Positions 26,201 to 28,439 of a DNA stretch of 28,439 nucleotides are shown here, piece by piece (positions within the stretch are counted from its first letter, which is position 1; the number at the start of each line of letters is the position of its first letter). The notes under the pieces are model-generated. The model made no database searches. It was not told the origin of the DNA and worked only from the letters and a program-made list of their open reading frames with translations. The DNA is from JBHGBB01 sp041946755 (lineage in GTDB: Bacteria > UBP4 > UBA4092 > JAOAEQ01): contig JBHGBB010000023.1 in assembly GCA_041946755.1 (NCBI GenBank), positions 1 through 28,439 of the forward strand, given 5' to 3'. The translations under genes were made by a program, and so were the position numbers.

Positions 26201-26376
26201 CGTATATCGACCCGGCAGCCGAAGTTAAAGAGACCCATCGTCCGACGCATATTTCGATTGCCATTCCAAAACGGAAAAATAATTTCAATGAAGTTGAACA
26301 AGGCTATGTTCGAGCGGCAGCGATGTTTGAAGCCAACCGCTGTTTCCGATGTGATAGAAAGGAGAGTAAGCAGTAA
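23209..26376 (+). CDS. HydB-GltD/NfnB fusion flavoprotein of the second hydrogenase module
   Basis: A 1055-residue fusion. Residues ~1-110: thioredoxin-like ferredoxin domain of the 3-Cys type (Cys37, Cys69, Cys73; Val32 where the first Cys is expected). Residues ~140-560: NuoF/HydB core with GLRGRGGGGF (194-203), NADEGDPGAF (225-234) and [4Fe-4S] ligands Cys486, 489, 492, 532. Residues ~570-650: GltD-type N-terminal iron-sulfur domain (Cys575, 579, 614, 618, 622, 626). Residues ~664-980: two Rossmann folds, FAD site GSGPTG (671-676) and NAD(P)H site GGGNAAMDAA (807-816), with VYRRT (829-834), typical of NADPH users. CFRC sits near the end (1045-1048). The two C-terminal ferredoxin clusters of HydB1 are missing. 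AAAGGGG precedes the ATG. It likely joins H2, NAD(H) and NADP(H); the direction and NADP use are inferred. Confidence 0.9.
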   Translation: MSSNPLKILKQKKQEAIHTNLPRWTATTRINVGMSTCEIAAGSKLVWNVLHEEIKKRKLKDVYIGKKGCVGRCHLEPTVEVLEFGKIPFKYENVDAKKARQIVIDHLVKKNVPSPKEEPGFERSSKDLLTDKSHYIFGDIDYFKKQRRMALRNCGVIDPESIDDYLAVRGYESLAKVLTNYTPEQVIEEIMKSGLRGRGGGGFPTGTKWKFVADQKSDEKYIICNADEGDPGAFMDRGIIEGDPFSVIEAMTIGGYAVGATMGIVYIRAEYPLAVERLHMALKHAKDLNLLGKNILGTHYSFDIEVVLGAGAFVCGEETALIHSIEGARGMPRTRPPYPSVSGLCGKPTLINNVETWANIPVVLLDGWQYFASIGTEKSKGTKVFALAGKVKNTGLVEVPMGTPIGEVIYDIGGGIKQDNKFKALQTGGPSGGCLPVQYLNTPIDYDSLMTAGSIMGSGGMIVMDEKDCMVDVAKFFLEFTQEESCGKCTPCREGTRRMLEILNRITSGRGQEGDIEKLQKLGTVIQKTALCGLGQTAPNPVLSTIRYFRNEYEAHIRERRCPAAVCGEMFVSPCQHTCPVNIDIPKYVGYIREGKFADSFQTIFERNPLPSICGRVCHHPCESNCRRGKIDEPVSIMMLKRFATDYAAKTNLKVINKSKDTYPEKVAVVGSGPTGLACAYHLATRGYPVTIFESEKVAGGMMTLGIPEYRLPRDVVKKDIQRIQDTGVKIKTGITVGKDISINQLKKQGYKAIYLGISSWKEVPLKIQGNELDGVIGSLSFLKQVNINSNGKKKMSLAGKKVAVIGGGNAAMDAARTALRLGALEVNVVYRRTKEDMPAIVDEIIDAEKEGVKFHFFLNPLSIKGKNGKVTHLQCLKMKAGEFDLSGRRKSIPDNETVSFAVDLVIAAIGAQPDSSKLKKAVGLNVNEGGSIEINPRTYLTNIPGVFAGGDVVRSAGTVVEAMADGEQGAISIDRYLRGQDLLKDRFIIKGDRKEVAYIDPAAEVKETHRPTHISIAIPKRKNNFNEVEQGYVRAAAMFEANRCFRCDRKESKQ

Positions 26377-26379
26377 GTT

Positions 26380-28164
26380 ATGACTAAGCAAGTTACGCTA
26401 ACTATCGATGGAACCAATGTTACCGTTCCGAAAGAATATACGATCATGCAGGCTGCGGATAGTATCGGGATTCATATTCCGCGGTTATGCTATCATCCGA
26501 AACTCAGTGCAGTCAGTGCATGTCGAATCTGTGTGGTTGAAGTTGTGGGAATGAAAAATTACCCGGTTTCTTGTAATACCAATGTTACCGAAGGAATGAA
26601 TGTCAAGACCAATTCACCGGCGATTCGCGAAGCGAGAAAAGTATTAACTGAATTGATTTTGGATGCACATCCGAAAGATTGCCAGATTTGTGATAAGAAT
26701 CAGAATTGCGATTTACAGGCGTTAGCCGAATCGATTGGAGTTAAAGAATTGGTGTATGAAGGTGACCGACTACAATTTCCGCAAGATACATCATCGCCAT
26801 CGCTAATCCGCGATCCGAATAAATGTATCTTATGCGGGAAATGCATTCGTGCTTGTGTCGAGATTCAAGGAGTAAATACGTTATCTTTCGTCAATCGTGG
26901 ATATAAGACGACCGTCAGTCCGGCGTATCATACTCCGATGATAGAAACGGTATGTATCAATTGCGGGCAATGCGTTAATTTCTGTCCAACCGGCGCATTA
27001 ACCGAACATGATGCCACTGAGCAGGTTTGGAAAGCCATCGCCGATCCGGATAAGAAAGTAATCGTCCAGATCGCGCCTGCAGTAAGAGTAGCTGTTGGGG
27101 AAGGATTTGGTCTAGCCCCGGGAAAAGATATGACTAAACAAACGGTTACCGCATTAAAAATGCTGGGATTCGATATTGTTTTTGATACCCAATTCTCTGC
27201 TGATTTAACTATTGTTGAAGAAGCAAACGAATTAATATATCGCATCCAGAATAATGGGAAATTACCGTTAATCACTTCTTGTAGTCCGGGTTGGGTTAAG
27301 TTCTGTGAACATTTCCATCCTGGTTTATTAGAGAATGTCTCCAGTTGTAAATCACCACAACAGATGCTTGGTGCACTGATTAAAACCTATTATGCGGAAA
27401 AAGCTGGCATTGATCCAAGTAAAATATACAGTGTTAGTATTATGCCGTGTACGGCAAAAAAATATGAAGCCAGCCGACCGGAAATGAATTCCAGCGGATA
27501 TCAGGATGTCGATGTGGTCTTAACTACCCGAGAATTGGTTAAGATGATAAAACAAGCGGGAATACAGTTTAATACACTGAAAGAATCGGAGTTCGATAAC
27601 GAATTGGGTGAATCTACCGGTGCGGCACCGATTTTCGGTGCAACTGGCGGAGTTATGGAAGCGGCACTCAGAACCGCTTATGAAGCAATAACCTTAAAGA
27701 ATCTCGATCATGTCGATTTTACGGCGGTTCGCGGTTTCGAGGGTATTAAAGAAGCGGAAATTGATGTTGAGGGAACGAAAGTAAATGTAGCGGTGGCGTA
27801 TGGTTTGGTGAATGCGCATAAGCTGTTAACAGAAGTTGAAAAAGGGAACAAGACCTATCATTTTATTGAGATCATGGCATGTCCAGGCGGATGTTTAGGC
27901 GGTGGTGGTCAGCCATTCCCGAAAGGAACAGCGGAATTAATGGATAAAGCTATCTATCACAAACGGGCAGAAGGGCTCTATGATATCGACCGGAAGAAGA
28001 TTATTCGCAAATCACATTTAAATCCGCAGATTATTAAGCTTTATGCAGAATATCTTGAGAAACCACTCGGACATAAGTCGCATCAATTATTGCATACGCG
28101 TTATACCAAACGAACACCAAAAGGTGTTGCAACCAAAAAAACGAAAACCGTGAGTATATCATAA
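26380..28164 (+). CDS. hydA: [FeFe]-hydrogenase catalytic subunit HydA, copy 2
   Basis: Catalytic subunit of the second module, 594 residues, aligned to HydA1 without gaps through the L3 motif, so every cluster ligand has the same number: Cys37, 48, 51, 65; His97, Cys101, 104, 110; Cys149, 152, 155, 159; Cys192, 195, 198, 202. L1 reads TSCSPGW (Cys301, Ser302), L2 is canonical MPCTAKKYE (Cys357) and L3 is canonical EIMACPGGCLGGGGQP (Cys501, Cys505). It is thus closer to the family norm than HydA1. It starts 3 bases after the hydB2 stop, with AAGGAG about 17 bases upstream, so coupling is likely. An active hydrogenase is probable, with HydB2 and HydC2 as partners. Confidence 0.93.
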   Translation: MTKQVTLTIDGTNVTVPKEYTIMQAADSIGIHIPRLCYHPKLSAVSACRICVVEVVGMKNYPVSCNTNVTEGMNVKTNSPAIREARKVLTELILDAHPKDCQICDKNQNCDLQALAESIGVKELVYEGDRLQFPQDTSSPSLIRDPNKCILCGKCIRACVEIQGVNTLSFVNRGYKTTVSPAYHTPMIETVCINCGQCVNFCPTGALTEHDATEQVWKAIADPDKKVIVQIAPAVRVAVGEGFGLAPGKDMTKQTVTALKMLGFDIVFDTQFSADLTIVEEANELIYRIQNNGKLPLITSCSPGWVKFCEHFHPGLLENVSSCKSPQQMLGALIKTYYAEKAGIDPSKIYSVSIMPCTAKKYEASRPEMNSSGYQDVDVVLTTRELVKMIKQAGIQFNTLKESEFDNELGESTGAAPIFGATGGVMEAALRTAYEAITLKNLDHVDFTAVRGFEGIKEAEIDVEGTKVNVAVAYGLVNAHKLLTEVEKGNKTYHFIEIMACPGGCLGGGGQPFPKGTAELMDKAIYHKRAEGLYDIDRKKIIRKSHLNPQIIKLYAEYLEKPLGHKSHQLLHTRYTKRTPKGVATKKTKTVSIS

Positions 28165-28182
28165 GGAGGGCAGGGGATTACA

Positions 28183-28439
28183 ATGAATAAAGGTAACGCC
28201 AAAAAAGAGATACACAACTCCGAGTTCAGTAAAAATATGGAATCCTTAGCAGCATTTATAGAGAGTAAGAAATTTTTGCGAAACGAGCATGGTAAATTAA
28301 TGTTGACTCTACATAAAGCCCAGAACTTATTCGGTTATATACCGAAAGAAGCGATGAACCTCATATTTTCTTCCCCACAGCGCCTGCGTCGCCTTCCGCT
28401 GGCGTTCGCTGCCCTGGCCCTGAGCATGGCGGCGCTGGA
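28183..28439 (+). CDS. HydC (NuoE-like), copy 2, truncated by contig end and probable chimeric join
   Basis: The start of the third gene of the second module. AAGGAGGG lies upstream of ATG 28183. Residues ~15-61 match the N-terminal helical part of HydC1: LMLTLHKAQNLFGYIPKEAM against AIAILHKAQELYGHLDKSVM-like sequence in copy 1. After Ile61 (base 28365) the similarity stops: instead of the expected IWGVATFYHYF region the frame reads SSPQRLRRLPLAFAALALS, encoded by DNA of which 44 of the last 59 bases are G or C. No [2Fe-2S] cysteines are reached. Only about 28183-28370 should be trusted as belonging to this genome; the rest is probably an assembly chimera. Confidence 0.7.
   Translation, partial: MNKGNAKKEIHNSEFSKNMESLAAFIESKKFLRNEHGKLMLTLHKAQNLFGYIPKEAMNLIFSSPQRLRRLPLAFAALALSMAAL

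Overview
The window looks like one contig from an uncultured, AT-rich, strictly anaerobic and probably fermentative bacterium. Evidence: two [FeFe]-hydrogenase modules, a complete set of H-cluster maturases (HydE, HydF, HydG), the NADH-sensing repressor Rex, sigma70-type promoters and Shine-Dalgarno ribosome sites. I cannot place it to phylum. The mix with DUF2961 and DUF4380 sugar-related proteins would suit a polysaccharide-degrading fermenter, but that is inference.

Left part (1-8.3 kb): extracellular and carbohydrate-related accessory genes. These are a secreted DUF2961/GH172-type protein (-), a secreted YncE-type beta-propeller fused to a phosphoesterase (+), a three-gene minus-strand operon (secreted protein of unknown function, alpha/beta hydrolase, two-helix membrane protein), and a DUF4380 protein (+) with its own promoter. 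Middle (8.3-10.7 kb): citrate synthase (-), a doubtful small membrane protein, and about 720 bases without a convincing gene that hold several inverted repeats.

Right part (10.7-28.4 kb): rex under a perfect-consensus promoter, then a tightly packed run aspA-hydF-histidine kinase-small ferredoxin-hydB1-hydA1-hydC1-hydG-hydE, with gaps of at most 18 bases and some overlaps. After a 266-base spacer with a terminator-like hairpin and a 47-base near-perfect palindrome comes a second module, hydB2-hydA2-hydC2. HydF, HydE and HydG would mature both HydA proteins. HydB/HydC pass electrons between NAD(H) and the HydA iron-sulfur chain, probably with ferredoxin as second donor (electron bifurcation). 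Rex would tie expression to the NADH/NAD+ ratio.

The most notable item is HydB2. It is a 1055-residue fusion of a 3-cysteine thioredoxin-like ferredoxin domain, a NuoF/HydB core and a complete GltD/NfnB-type FAD/NAD(P)H oxidoreductase, so one hydrogenase complex could touch both NAD(H) and NADP(H). HydA1 also departs from the usual H-cluster motifs at three positions. The last ~70 bases look chimeric: hydC2 breaks off after about 61 codons into 75% GC sequence that reads like a signal peptide from another organism.
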